Both the position numbers and the translations under genes were made by a program. Below, piece after piece: positions 53,047-62,133 of a stretch of DNA of 64,000 nucleotides. The first letter of the stretch is position 1. Every line of letters starts with the position of its first letter. Source of the DNA: Janibacter sp. HTCC2649 (GTDB taxonomy: Bacteria; Actinomycetota; Actinomycetes; Actinomycetales; Dermatophilaceae); the NCBI RefSeq assembly GCF_000152705.1, contig NZ_CH672413.1:3875046-3939045 (forward strand), written 5' to 3'. The notes beneath the pieces were generated by a model. The model ran no database searches and was not told where the DNA came from. It worked only from the letters and a program-made list of their open reading frames with translations.

Positions 53047-54525
53047 ATGACGAGCGTGACGAACGTGAGCGGGACGACGGCCTCCCTGACCCTCAACGGC
53101 TCGTCCGTGCCGCTGGGTGATTCGACCACGCCGCACACGACGACGCTGGACTGGTTGCGCGACCAAGGTCTCACCGGGAGCAAGGAAGGCTGCGCCGAGG
53201 GGGAGTGCGGCGCCTGCGCCATCATGGTGGCCCGACCCGGGGCCGACGGGACGTCTGCGACCGAATGGGTCGCCGTCAACTCCTGCCTCGTGCCCGTTGC
53301 AGCCCTGGATGGACAGGACGTCGTGACGGTCGAGGGGCTCGGAACCATCGACCGGCTGCACCCCGTGCAGCAGGAGCTGGCCGATCGCGGAGGCTCCCAG
53401 TGCGGCTACTGCACCCCGGGCTTCGTCTGCTCGATGGCGGCAGAGTTCTACCGCGGCGGGCGTGCTCGCGCTGAACCCCACCACGCGGCCGGCCAGATCG
53501 GGCCCAACGGCTTCGACCTGCATGCGGTGTCGGGAAACCTCTGCCGGTGCACCGGCTACCGCCCCATCCGTGACGCAGCCTTCGCGCTCGGCCTGCCGGA
53601 GGACTCGGATCCGCTGGCGCAGCGGTGCCACGCCGAGCCGACCCCGGCACGGCACACCCGACTCGTGGGCGACGGCGCCGAGTTCGTGCGCCCGGCTGAC
53701 CTCCCCGAGGCGCTGCGGCTCCTCGCCGAACGCCCCGACGCGGTCCTGCTGGCCGGTTCCACCGATGTCGGAGTGGAGCTCAACCTTCGCGGCTCACGCC
53801 CCAAGGTCCTCATCGCCGTGGACCGGCTGCCCGAGCTGCGTGGGCTGCAGTTCGCCGACGACGAGGTGAGGATCGGCGCAGCACTGACCCTGACCGAGAT
53901 CGAGCGCAAGCTCGACGGGCGGGTGCCCCTGCTGACCCAGCTGTTCCCCCAGTTCGCCTCACCCCTCATCCGAGGTGGTGCCACTCTCGGCGGCAACCTC
54001 GGCACCGCGTCGCCCATCGGCGACGCCACGGCTGCGCTGCTGGCACTCGAAGCCAGCCTCGTGCTGTCCGGCTCCGGTGGCGAGCGGGTGGTGCCCCTGT
54101 CCGACTACTTCACCGGCTACCGGAAGACTCTCCGCCGTCCGGACGAACTCATCCGCGAGATTCGGATCCCCCTGCCACTCGCCGGGCTCACCGCCTTCCA
54201 CAAGATCGCCAAACGCCGCTTCGACGACATCTCCGGCGTGGCCGTCGCGTTCGCCCTGGACGTGGTCGACGGCACCGTGGCGCGGGCTCGGATCGGCCTG
54301 GGCGGTGTGGCAGCGACGCCGATCCGTGCGCTGCGCACCGAGTCGGCCCTCGAGGGCATGCCCTGGACGCGCGAGAGCGTCGAAGCCGTCGCGAGCGTCC
54401 TCGCCGCCGAAGGAACGCCGCTGTCCGACCACCGAGCGAGCGGCCCATACCGCAGCGCCATGCTCGGGCAGTCGCTCCTCAAGCTGCACGCCCAGTCGGG
54501 CACGACACCGCAGGATGTCCGGTGA
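53047..54525 (+). CDS. xdhA: xanthine dehydrogenase small subunit (2Fe-2S + FAD)
   Basis: 492-residue XdhA. Two [2Fe-2S] clusters: plant-type C49, C54, C57, C80 (GCAEGECGACA), and C119, C122, C166, C168 (CGYCTPGF and NLCRCTGY). The FAD domain follows (about 205-490) with LLAGSTDVGVELN and GGATLGGNLGTASPIGD. It transfers electrons from the molybdenum site of XdhB to NAD+ (or another acceptor) during hypoxanthine/xanthine oxidation. Its stop overlaps the XdhB start by 4 bases. The xdhA-xdhB-xdhC operon order is canonical. Confidence 0.94.
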   Translation: MTSVTNVSGTTASLTLNGSSVPLGDSTTPHTTTLDWLRDQGLTGSKEGCAEGECGACAIMVARPGADGTSATEWVAVNSCLVPVAALDGQDVVTVEGLGTIDRLHPVQQELADRGGSQCGYCTPGFVCSMAAEFYRGGRARAEPHHAAGQIGPNGFDLHAVSGNLCRCTGYRPIRDAAFALGLPEDSDPLAQRCHAEPTPARHTRLVGDGAEFVRPADLPEALRLLAERPDAVLLAGSTDVGVELNLRGSRPKVLIAVDRLPELRGLQFADDEVRIGAALTLTEIERKLDGRVPLLTQLFPQFASPLIRGGATLGGNLGTASPIGDATAALLALEASLVLSGSGGERVVPLSDYFTGYRKTLRRPDELIREIRIPLPLAGLTAFHKIAKRRFDDISGVAVAFALDVVDGTVARARIGLGGVAATPIRALRTESALEGMPWTRESVEAVASVLAAEGTPLSDHRASGPYRSAMLGQSLLKLHAQSGTTPQDVR

Positions 54526-56966
54526 GCCAGTTGTCGCAGCGGCCGTCCGACGCCGCCGTGGGCCGGTCCCTGCGGCACGAGTCCGCGGGGCTGCACGTCA
54601 CCGGTCGGGCGCTCTACACCGACGACCTCCACCCGCGCACCAAGGATGTGCTGCACGCCTGGCCCGTGCAGGCGCCGCACGCGCACGCTCGCATCACAGC
54701 GCTCCGGGTGCAACCGGCATACGCCGTTCCGGGAGTCGTGCGCGTGCTGACCGCGAAGGACGTTCCCGGCATCAATGACGCCGGCATCAAGCACGATGAG
54801 CCGCTCTTCCCGAGCGAGGTGTCCTTCCACGGCCACGCGGTCTGCTGGGTGCTCGGTGAGAGTCTCGAGGCCGCCCGTCGCGGGTCCCTCGCCGTGGAGG
54901 TCGACTACGAGCCGCTCCCGTCGATCATCACGCTGGCCGAGGCGATCGACGCCGAAAGCTTCCAAGGGGCTCAGCCCACCATCCGCCGGGGGGATGCGCA
55001 GGCAGCGCTCGAGCGGTCGGCCCACGTCTTCCACGGCGAGATCGAGCTCGCCGGCCAGGAGCACTTCTACCTCGAGACGCACGCTGCGCTGGCCACCGTC
55101 GAGGACGACGGCCGCATCTTCGTGCAGAGCAGCACCCAGCACCCGACCGAGACCCAGGAGATCGTCGCCCACGTCCTCGGCCTGAGCAGCAACCAGGTCA
55201 CCGTCCAGTGCCTGCGCATGGGCGGCGGTTTCGGTGGCAAGGAGATGCAACCGCACGGGTATGCCGCGATCGCGGCTCTCGGGGCGACGCTCACCGGCCG
55301 CCCCGTTCGCCTGCGGCTCAACCGAACCCAGGACCTCACGATGTCGGGCAAGCGCCACGGATTCCACGCGCAGTGGCGCGTCGGCTTCGACGAGGGGGGT
55401 CTCCTGCAGGGGCTCGAGGCGACGTTGACCTCCGACGGCGGCTGGAGCCTGGACCTGTCGGAACCCGTGCTCGCGCGAGCGCTGTGCCACGTCGACAACA
55501 ACTACTGGATTCCTGACATCCGGGTCACCGGTCGGGTCGCCCGCACCCACAAGACGTCGCAGACCGCCTTCCGTGGCTTCGGTGGACCGCAGGGGATGCT
55601 CGTGATCGAGGACATCCTCGGTCGGTGCGCGCCCCTGCTCGGCATCGAGCCCCACGAGCTGCGACGCCGCAACTTCTACGAGGACGGTCAGACCACGCCG
55701 TACGGCCAGCTCATCACCCAGGCCGAGCGGGTGCAGCGCGCGTGGGAGCAGGTCGCCGTGAATGCAGACCTCGTCCGCCGCCGGGTCGAGATCGCGGAGT
55801 TCAACGCAACGCACGAGCACGTCAAGAGGGCGGTGGCGGTCACACCGGTCAAGTTCGGGATCTCCTTCAACCTCACGGCCTTCAATCAGGCCGGGGCCCT
55901 CGTGCACGTCTACAAGGACGGGTCGGTGCTCATCAACCACGGTGGCACCGAGATGGGTCAGGGCCTGCACACCAAGATGCTCCAGGTCGCGGCAACCGCG
56001 CTGGGCGTGCCCCTCGACATCGTGCGGCTCGCACCCACCCGCACCGACAAGGTGCCAAACACCTCGGCGACCGCGGCGTCATCGGGGACCGACCTCAACG
56101 GCGGAGCGGTCAAGAACGCCTGTGAGCAGCTCCGCGGCCGACTCGCCGAGGTGGCCGCCCAGCGCCTGGGCGTGCCGGCCTCGGACGTGCGCTTCGTCGA
56201 TGGAACCGTCTCCGGGTCCGGCACCGATGAGACCGTGTCGTGGGCGCTCCTGGTCCACGCGGCCTACTTCGCGCGGATCCAGCTCTTCGCGGCCGGCTAC
56301 TACCGCACCGAGGGGCTGCACTGGGATTCCACCGTCATGCAGGGCAGCCCGTTCAAGTACTTCGCGCACGGGGTCGCCGCGACGGAGGTCGAGGTCGACG
56401 GCTTCACGGGCGCCCACCGCACCCTGCGCGTCGACATCGTCCACGACGTCGGCGACAGCCTGTCGCCGTTGGTTGACATCGGTCAGATCGAGGGCGCCTA
56501 CGTCCAGGGGGCGGGGTGGCTCACCCTTGAGGACCTGCGCTGGGAGACCGGTGACGGTGAGCACCGAGGCCGCCTGGCCACCGCATCCGCCAGCACCTAC
56601 AAGCTGCCGAGCCTCTCCGAGATGCCCGAGGTCTTCAACGTCGATCTGCTCGCGCGCGCTCACGAGGAGGGTGCCGTCTACGGATCCAAGGCCGTCGGGG
56701 AGCCGCCCCTCATGTTGGCCTTCGCGGTCCGAGAGGCGCTGCGCCAGGCCTGCGCGGCCTTCGGTCCCGAGGGCACGAGCGTTGACCTGCCGAGCCCGGC
56801 GACCCCCGAGGCGGTGTTCTGGGCACTGCAGGACGCCCGGGCCGGGCACGACCCGGACCACGAGGTCGCGCCGGGCGCGGGACCCACCCCACCGGAGGCC
56901 GACCCGACAGCGCCCACCCGACACCCGGAGTCCGAGTCCGCCCTGCAGCGCCTCTCGGAGGCATGA
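54522..56966 (+). CDS. xdhB: xanthine dehydrogenase molybdopterin-binding subunit
   Basis: 814-residue large subunit holding the molybdenum cofactor. It begins RSLRHESAGLHVTGRALYTDDL. Cofactor-contact blocks are RMGGGFGGKEMQ, TAFRGFGGPQGM and NHGGTEMGQGLHTKMLQVA. The catalytic Glu is in KAVGEPPLMLA near the C-terminus. A Pro/Glu-rich tail closes the protein. Purine specificity is inferred from the xdhC partner and the EPPL motif, but related aldehyde oxidases share these. GTG 54522 overlaps xdhA. Confidence 0.94.
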   Translation: MSQLSQRPSDAAVGRSLRHESAGLHVTGRALYTDDLHPRTKDVLHAWPVQAPHAHARITALRVQPAYAVPGVVRVLTAKDVPGINDAGIKHDEPLFPSEVSFHGHAVCWVLGESLEAARRGSLAVEVDYEPLPSIITLAEAIDAESFQGAQPTIRRGDAQAALERSAHVFHGEIELAGQEHFYLETHAALATVEDDGRIFVQSSTQHPTETQEIVAHVLGLSSNQVTVQCLRMGGGFGGKEMQPHGYAAIAALGATLTGRPVRLRLNRTQDLTMSGKRHGFHAQWRVGFDEGGLLQGLEATLTSDGGWSLDLSEPVLARALCHVDNNYWIPDIRVTGRVARTHKTSQTAFRGFGGPQGMLVIEDILGRCAPLLGIEPHELRRRNFYEDGQTTPYGQLITQAERVQRAWEQVAVNADLVRRRVEIAEFNATHEHVKRAVAVTPVKFGISFNLTAFNQAGALVHVYKDGSVLINHGGTEMGQGLHTKMLQVAATALGVPLDIVRLAPTRTDKVPNTSATAASSGTDLNGGAVKNACEQLRGRLAEVAAQRLGVPASDVRFVDGTVSGSGTDETVSWALLVHAAYFARIQLFAAGYYRTEGLHWDSTVMQGSPFKYFAHGVAATEVEVDGFTGAHRTLRVDIVHDVGDSLSPLVDIGQIEGAYVQGAGWLTLEDLRWETGDGEHRGRLATASASTYKLPSLSEMPEVFNVDLLARAHEEGAVYGSKAVGEPPLMLAFAVREALRQACAAFGPEGTSVDLPSPATPEAVFWALQDARAGHDPDHEVAPGAGPTPPEADPTAPTRHPESESALQRLSEA

Positions 56967-56969
56967 GCC

Positions 56970-57833
56970 GTGCGCTGGCTTCGAGCGGTCGAGCAGCTGC
57001 GCACCGGGGGCGAGCCGGGCGTGCTCGTGACCCTGACGTCGGTCAGGGGGCACGCGCCCCGCGAGGCGGGGGCCAAGATGGTCGTGGGCCGGACGCGGAC
57101 ATGGGACACGATCGGCGGCGGCAACCTCGAGGCGGTGGCCGTCGAGCGCGCCCGCTCCATGATCGAGGAGGGGAGGACGGTCCCCGAGACGTTCATGTCG
57201 TCGCTGTCGGACAAGGCGCCCTTCCAGCACGGCATGCAGTGCTGCGGTGGCGAGGTCGGTGTGCTCCTCGAGCCCCTCGCGGTGGCGCCCGTCGTCGCCA
57301 TCTTCGGCATGGGCCACGTCGGTCACGAGCTCGCCCGAATCCTCGCCCGCCACGACCTCGACCTGCACCTCGTCGACTCGCGCCCGGAGGCTCTGGACGC
57401 GGACGCCCTCGCTCCGCTGGCCGACGCGAATGCCCGGGTGCACGCTCACTCCGTGCCAGTCCTGCCCGAGCTCGTCCTCGGGGAACTGCCCTCTGGGGCA
57501 CATGTGCTCGTCATGACCCACGACCACGCGGAGGACGCCGCCATCCTCGATGCGGCGCTGCGCACGACAGGCCTCGGCTCGGTGGGGCTCATCGGGTCGA
57601 GTGCCAAGTGGACCCGGCTGCGACATCGGCTGGCGACCGAGGGCGGACTCCCCGTGCAGGACCTCGACCGGGTCGCGACGCCGATCGGGATCCCGCACCT
57701 TGTCGGCAAGGATCCGGCGACGATCGCGGTGGGGGTGGCGGCAGACCTGCTCATCCGGTTCACGGCTGCCGTGCCGAAACCCGAGGGGGAGGGCGAGAGC
57801 TCGGCCGACGGGAGAAGTACGGTCGACGTATAG
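56970..57833 (+). CDS. xdhC: XdhC, molybdenum cofactor insertion protein
   Basis: 287-residue XdhC/CoxI-family chaperone that binds and sulfurates the molybdenum cofactor for XdhB. XdhC_CoxI motifs are VTLTSVRGHAPREAGAKM and IGGGNLEA in the N-terminal part with QHGMQCCGGEVGVL. A Rossmann-like C-terminal domain follows: VVAIFGMGHVGHELARIL, VMTHDHAEDAAIL and GLIGSSAKWTRLR. GTG 56970 lies 3 bases after xdhB. It ends the operon, and the glycosyltransferase gene follows with its own promoter. Confidence 0.92.
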   Translation: MRWLRAVEQLRTGGEPGVLVTLTSVRGHAPREAGAKMVVGRTRTWDTIGGGNLEAVAVERARSMIEEGRTVPETFMSSLSDKAPFQHGMQCCGGEVGVLLEPLAVAPVVAIFGMGHVGHELARILARHDLDLHLVDSRPEALDADALAPLADANARVHAHSVPVLPELVLGELPSGAHVLVMTHDHAEDAAILDAALRTTGLGSVGLIGSSAKWTRLRHRLATEGGLPVQDLDRVATPIGIPHLVGKDPATIAVGVAADLLIRFTAAVPKPEGEGESSADGRSTVDV

Positions 57834-57853
57834 GGTTTGTACAAGGTTTGGCC

Positions 57854-57859
57854 TACCAT
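57854..57859 (+). promoter_or_regulatory. -10 hexamer TACCAT of the glycosyltransferase gene
   Basis: TACCAT ends 6 bases before the GTG at 57866, indicating a leaderless start separate from xdhC. A palindromic TTGTACAA lies at 57837-57844. Confidence 0.45.
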
Positions 57860-57865
57860 GCGAGG

Positions 57866-59824
57866 GTGACCCACACTCTTGCGACGCCGACCCTGGGGAT
57901 CCTCGACGCGGTCCGAAGGGCGCCGTCCTTCCTCGACGCGATTGACTTCATCGACCCGCTCGTGGCGTCCGTGCGCGACGAGGGCGACGACGCCAACCAC
58001 GTCGACACGACGACGGCAGCGCTGCGCGAAGCCATCGACGATGGCACCGACCAGCTGACGGCGATCGCGGCGGTGCATGCAGCCGCTGCTGGGGGAGCAG
58101 CCATGGCGGAAGCACTCGTCGTGCCGCTGCTGACCTCTCCCGTGGCCCACCTCCGGGAGCACGCTGCGTGGGCACTGCGTTCGTCCGCGCTGCGCGCAGG
58201 TGCCGTTGCCCCGTTGCGCGGGCTGATGGAGGAGGGCGGCTTCGTGGGCATGCTCGCCGAGGCGACGCTCGAGGCCTGGGGACTCGTCGAGCTCAATGAG
58301 GACGATGAGGACGATGGCCTGGATCCTCCGGGCGTGCGTCCTTCCGAATCCGACGAGTCCGACGAGTCCGACGACTCCACCGACTCCGGCCGGGACGGCC
58401 TGACGGTCGCCCAGCTGTTCCTCCACGCCGACATCGACGGGAGCCTGCGCAACGCCGGCAAGGGTGACACCGGCGGGATCGCGACCCTGCTCGTCCACCT
58501 CGGCGATGCCCTCGTCGCCGAGCCCGGAGTCTCGCGGGTGCTGACCCTCTCGCGCAGCCACCGCCACGGGGAGCGGGGACCCGGCGACTGCCTGGCGCCC
58601 GGTCACCACTACCTCGGCCTGCCCCTTCCGGGGCCGCCGCGACCGTCCGCCGACACCTGGCCAATGCGGGTCGGCATCCGGCGCGGACTCCGGCAGGCAC
58701 TCCTGGCCGCGGGTCCGGTCGACGTCCTCCACCTGCGCATGGCCGACGTGGGGTCGTGGGCGGCGTCCGAGGTGGCGAAGGAGCTGGGCATCCCCACCGT
58801 GCTGACCCTGGCTCCGGACCCGCACGCGCTCATCGCTGCCCGGGAGGCCTCGGGTGCGCTCACCCGGGCCACCTTCGGCGCGGCGGACCACGCGGAGCAC
58901 CTCGTCTTCCGGGTCCGACTCCTGCGCGACCTCGCGGACCAGGCAGCCCACCTCGTCGCCTTCCCCCGGCCACGGCTGGACCGCGATCTGCGTGAGCTCC
59001 TCCACCTCGACCCGGACGCGGGCGACCGGTCGCTCACGGTGGTCCCCGAGGGCATCGACCTCGCCCCGATCGACCGCGCGGCACGGGAGGTGGCGGACGC
59101 CACCCGGGGGCACGCCGTCCCGACGGCCACGGGTCGGGCTCTCGCCGAGCTGGACGCCCTGCTCGGGACGCTCCCACCGGAACGCCGGAACCTGCCACTC
59201 GTGGTCACGGTCGGGCGCCTGCACCGGGTGAAGGGGATGGCCACGCTCGTGGAGGCATGGGCGTCCGATCCCGCGGCCGTCCAGGGCTCCAACCTGCTCG
59301 TCGTCGGAGGTGACCTGGACGACCCGACGTCCGACGAGGCGGAACAGCTCTCCCGCATCTGCACGTCGGTCGCCCGCGTCGACGCCGCCGACCGGGGCCT
59401 GCTCCTGGCCGGACACCGCCCGAACGGGGTGGTCGCCACGTGGTTGGCGGCAGTGCGGCTGGGGCGGCCCGGGCTCAGCGGGCCGGGTGGCATCTATGTC
59501 TCCGCCAGCCTCAAGGAAGAGTTCGGCATCGCCATCCTCGAGGCGATGGCGTCCGGGCTCGTCGTCGTCACGCCCCGAGAGGGCGGGCCCGCGACCTACG
59601 TCGAACAGGGCGTGACCGGGCTGTTGATCGACACCACCTCGCCCACCGCCCTCTCGGGGGCGGTGGTCGCCGCGCTCGAGCTGGCGGCGGCGCCGGATGC
59701 CGCAGCGCGTGCCGACCACGCCCGGAGCCGGGTGGCCAAGGAGTTCGGCATCGCCACCATGGCCTCGTCCCTCGCCGCCATCTACTCGGAGGTCTCCCGT
59801 GACGCTTCTCGTCATCAGTCCTGA
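57866..59824 (+). CDS. GT4-family glycosyltransferase with N-terminal HEAT-like domain
   Basis: 652 residues. The first about 145 residues are helical repeats reminiscent of HEAT/armadillo (TAIAAVHAAAAGGAAMAE, then VAHLREHAAWALRSSALRAG), followed by a very acidic linker (ELNEDDEDD, then SESDESDESDDSTDS). The remainder is a GT-B glycosyltransferase 4 domain with GGIATLLVHLGDAL, PEGIDLAPIDRA, VTVGRLHRVKGMATLVEA and the E-x7-E motif KEEFGIAILEAM. It would transfer sugar from a nucleotide donor to an unknown acceptor. The 3' end overlaps the next glycosyltransferase gene by 26 bases. Confidence 0.82.
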   Translation: MTHTLATPTLGILDAVRRAPSFLDAIDFIDPLVASVRDEGDDANHVDTTTAALREAIDDGTDQLTAIAAVHAAAAGGAAMAEALVVPLLTSPVAHLREHAAWALRSSALRAGAVAPLRGLMEEGGFVGMLAEATLEAWGLVELNEDDEDDGLDPPGVRPSESDESDESDDSTDSGRDGLTVAQLFLHADIDGSLRNAGKGDTGGIATLLVHLGDALVAEPGVSRVLTLSRSHRHGERGPGDCLAPGHHYLGLPLPGPPRPSADTWPMRVGIRRGLRQALLAAGPVDVLHLRMADVGSWAASEVAKELGIPTVLTLAPDPHALIAAREASGALTRATFGAADHAEHLVFRVRLLRDLADQAAHLVAFPRPRLDRDLRELLHLDPDAGDRSLTVVPEGIDLAPIDRAAREVADATRGHAVPTATGRALAELDALLGTLPPERRNLPLVVTVGRLHRVKGMATLVEAWASDPAAVQGSNLLVVGGDLDDPTSDEAEQLSRICTSVARVDAADRGLLLAGHRPNGVVATWLAAVRLGRPGLSGPGGIYVSASLKEEFGIAILEAMASGLVVVTPREGGPATYVEQGVTGLLIDTTSPTALSGAVVAALELAAAPDAAARADHARSRVAKEFGIATMASSLAAIYSEVSRDASRHQS

Positions 59825-61136
59825 CTACGCGTCCCACCTGTTGCCCCTCGCCACGGTGGCCACGGCGTGGGCCGAGGCAGGCGAGCGGGTCGTCGTCGCC
59901 ACGGGCCCCGCGACGGACGCGATCGTGCGCAGGTTCGGCTTCGAGCGCGAGCACCTCCAGCTCGGGCGCGGATCCAACCCCGGCGTCATCCGCGCCGAGG
60001 ACCAGCCGAGCGGCGAGGACGACGCCTTGCGAGGGTTCTTCGACGCGACCCGCCTCGGGGCCGTCCCGACCCTCGCGTTCCAGGCGGCAGCCCGCGGAGC
60101 AGACCTGCTCTGGGAGCCGCTGCGGGTCGCCCGCGAGGTGCACCGCGTCGTGGAGCGGGTGCAGCCCGACCACGTCATCGTCGACCACCTCGCCTTCAGC
60201 GCCCGTCTGGGTCTCACCGGGGCGGGGGTGCGGCACGCCGACGTCGTCCTGGGCCACCCGTCCGCGCTGACCGTGGGCGACGAGGTCTACGGCTACCCGC
60301 CGGCCTGGCCCCGGCGCCTCCAACCGACCCGTACCTCTCTCGTCGACCTCCGGCGCCAGTGCGAGGGCGTGCGCGACGTCTTCACGCACGAGTGGAACAC
60401 GGTGCTTGCCGCCCTCGACCCGGGAGCGCCCGCCAGCGAGGACGCCTTCGCGCAGACGGGCGATCTCCTGCTCCTCAACTACCCCGGCGAGCTGCATCCT
60501 CCCGAGCGCACGGCACTGCTGAGCCCGCACGCCTTCCTCGGTTCCGCCGTCCGCACCGAGGAGCCCGACGCGGAGGTGGACGCCTGGCTGGCGCGCCACG
60601 ACGGGCCGATCGTCTACGTGAGCCTCGGCAGTTTCCTCTCGGTGCGGTCGGACGTGCTGGGCCGCATCGCGCAGGCCCTGAGAGGCATGGACGTGCGGGT
60701 CGCCCTGGCCGCCGGGTCGACGTCGCGTGACGCACTGGGCCCCATCCCGCCGTCGTGGCTGGTCCGGGCCGAGCTTCCTCAGCCCACGCTGCTGGAGCGC
60801 GCCGTGCTCGCGGTGTCCCACGGAGGCAACAACAGCGTCACCGAGGCGTTGACCGCGGGCGTGCCGCTGCTGCTCCTGCCGATGTCGACCGACCAGTTCG
60901 CCGGCGCTGCCTCGCTCGAGACGGCCGGACTGGCGGAGGCGCTCGACCCGAACTCGGCCACCCCCGAGGAACTGCGAGCCGCCGCCGAACGACTCCTCTC
61001 CTTGGACCCCGACATCTCAGCCCGCCTCGCCCGGTTGTCCGGGGAGCTCACCCGCACCTCGGGTGCGCAACGGGCCAGAGCGGCGATGCTCGCCGTGAGC
61101 GAGGATCCGGAGCCGGTCATACACTCCCGCGTGTGA
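59799..61136 (+). CDS. GT1 (UDP-glycosyltransferase-like) glycosyltransferase
   Basis: 445-residue GT-B glycosyltransferase of the MGT/GT1 type. It begins TLLVISPDYASHLLPLATVA. The C-terminal donor domain shows PIVYVSLGSFLSVR, LPQPTLLERAVLAVSHGGNNSVTEAL and GVPLLLLPMSTDQFAGA. The first Asn after HGG replaces the Gly usual in macrolide transferases. Acceptor and sugar are unknown. GTG 59799 follows CGGAGG and overlaps the upstream GT4 gene, suggesting a shared glycoconjugate. It overlaps the DinB gene by 4 bases. Confidence 0.85.
   Translation: MTLLVISPDYASHLLPLATVATAWAEAGERVVVATGPATDAIVRRFGFEREHLQLGRGSNPGVIRAEDQPSGEDDALRGFFDATRLGAVPTLAFQAAARGADLLWEPLRVAREVHRVVERVQPDHVIVDHLAFSARLGLTGAGVRHADVVLGHPSALTVGDEVYGYPPAWPRRLQPTRTSLVDLRRQCEGVRDVFTHEWNTVLAALDPGAPASEDAFAQTGDLLLLNYPGELHPPERTALLSPHAFLGSAVRTEEPDAEVDAWLARHDGPIVYVSLGSFLSVRSDVLGRIAQALRGMDVRVALAAGSTSRDALGPIPPSWLVRAELPQPTLLERAVLAVSHGGNNSVTEALTAGVPLLLLPMSTDQFAGAASLETAGLAEALDPNSATPEELRAAAERLLSLDPDISARLARLSGELTRTSGAQRARAAMLAVSEDPEPVIHSRV
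61120..61125 (+). promoter_or_regulatory. -10-like TACACT before the DinB gene
   Basis: TACACT lies 7 bases before the GTG at 61133, inside the end of the upstream gene. This could allow independent leaderless expression of the DinB-fold protein. Confidence 0.35.
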
Positions 61137-61591
61137 TCAGCATCGACGAATACCTCACCTTCTGTGACCGGTCCCTGGACGGGTATGCCGCGTGCGTGCG
61201 TGAGTTGGGCGATGCTCACGTCAACCGTTCGCTCACCGGTGTGGAGGGCTCGAACTCCGCCTTCGCGCTCGTGGCCCACGTCGTCGGGGTCATGGGTCGT
61301 TGGGGTCGCACCGTGAACCGAGGCATCGTCGTCCCACGCGATCGTGACGCGGAGTTCACGTCGACCGGGACGGTCGAGGAGGCCCTCGCACTCCTCGCGT
61401 TAGGGCGCGCGCGGCTGCACGAGGATGCCCACGCAGCAGACCTTGGGGCACCGCCGGCGAACCCGCCCAGCGGACGGGACCGGACGGCATACGCGACGCA
61501 GGGAGCCGTTCTTCTGCACGTCCACGAGGAACTGGCCCAACACCTCGGCCACCTCGAGGTCACCCGAGACGTCCTTCTCGCCTCGGGCTGA
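61133..61591 (+). CDS. DinB/mycothiol-dependent maleylpyruvate isomerase-like protein
   Basis: 152-residue four-helix DinB-fold protein (MDMPI_N/DUF664 type). The metal-binding histidines sit in FALVAHVVGV and the C-terminal HVHEELAQHLGHLEVTRDV helix. Members use bacillithiol or mycothiol as cofactor for transfers or isomerisation. Here the substrate is unknown. GTG 61133 overlaps the glycosyltransferase stop by 4 bases. Confidence 0.8.
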   Translation: MISIDEYLTFCDRSLDGYAACVRELGDAHVNRSLTGVEGSNSAFALVAHVVGVMGRWGRTVNRGIVVPRDRDAEFTSTGTVEEALALLALGRARLHEDAHAADLGAPPANPPSGRDRTAYATQGAVLLHVHEELAQHLGHLEVTRDVLLASG

Positions 61592-61594
61592 GCC

Positions 61595-61768
61595 TCACTC
61601 GTCGCGCCTGTCCCGAATGGGGTTGCGGCGGATGTTGCGCAGCAGCGGCGGGACGCCCGCTAGCACGGCCGCGAACACGGCGATGCGCAGTGCCACCCAC
61701 AGGGAGTGGAGCAGGTGGATCCTGTGTGATCGGTGAGGGGGGTCGGTCTGGCGTTCGTCGTGTGACAC
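61595..61768 (-). CDS. small single-pass membrane protein (hypothetical)
   Basis: 57-residue protein with a hydrophilic N-terminus (MSHDERQTDPPHRSHRIHLL), one hydrophobic helix (LWVALRIAVFAAVLAGVPPLL) and a basic tail (RNIRRNPIRDRRDE). The helix and positive tail suggest an inner-membrane microprotein. The longer open frame to 62152 is not credible beyond this part. Its GTG start (61768) overlaps the GTG start of the divergent gene (61762). The family was not recognised. Confidence 0.5.
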   Translation of the reverse strand: MSHDERQTDPPHRSHRIHLLHSLWVALRIAVFAAVLAGVPPLLRNIRRNPIRDRRDE

Positions 61769-62116
61769 CCCGGGCGTGGCCGCTGGCGCACGTGGGGTCT
61801 CCTGGGTTTCGGGCTTGCCCTGGCGAGCGGACTCGGCCAGATGGCCATCAGCGCGAGTTTCCTGAACCAGCCGGACCTGGGCAGCGGGTGGTTCACGTTC
61901 GTCATCGGACCGGGGTCTCTGGTCCTTCAACTCATGTCCCTGACCGGAGCGGGGTTCGTCGTGGCCGCCGTCGTCGCGGACCGCCGCGAGGTCCCGCAAC
62001 CCGATGACGAAGTGCAGGGCGCCGCTGCCGACCAGCCCTCGGCAAGCCACGTCGTCGTGGAGGACCCGCTCGCCTACGACCCGGCGGACTTCGAGCCACC
62101 GCGCCTCATGTCCTGA
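61762..62116 (+). pseudogene. membrane protein gene with a likely +1 frameshift
   Basis: A GTG at 61762 opens VTPRAWPLAHVG. At about 61793-61799 (GTGGGGTCTCC) the hydrophobic reading continues only in the next frame: LLGFGLALASGLGQMAISAS, then FLNQPDLGSGWFTFVIGPGS and a second helix, ending PPRLMS. In that second frame the only upstream boundary is a stop at 61763 and no ATG/GTG before ATG 61841. A single extra base in the GGGGT run would restore one about 118-residue two-helix membrane protein. It may be a real frameshift, a sequencing error, or a true start at 61841 (91 residues). Confidence 0.5.
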
Positions 62117-62133
62117 TGAAGCTCCTATGTCTG

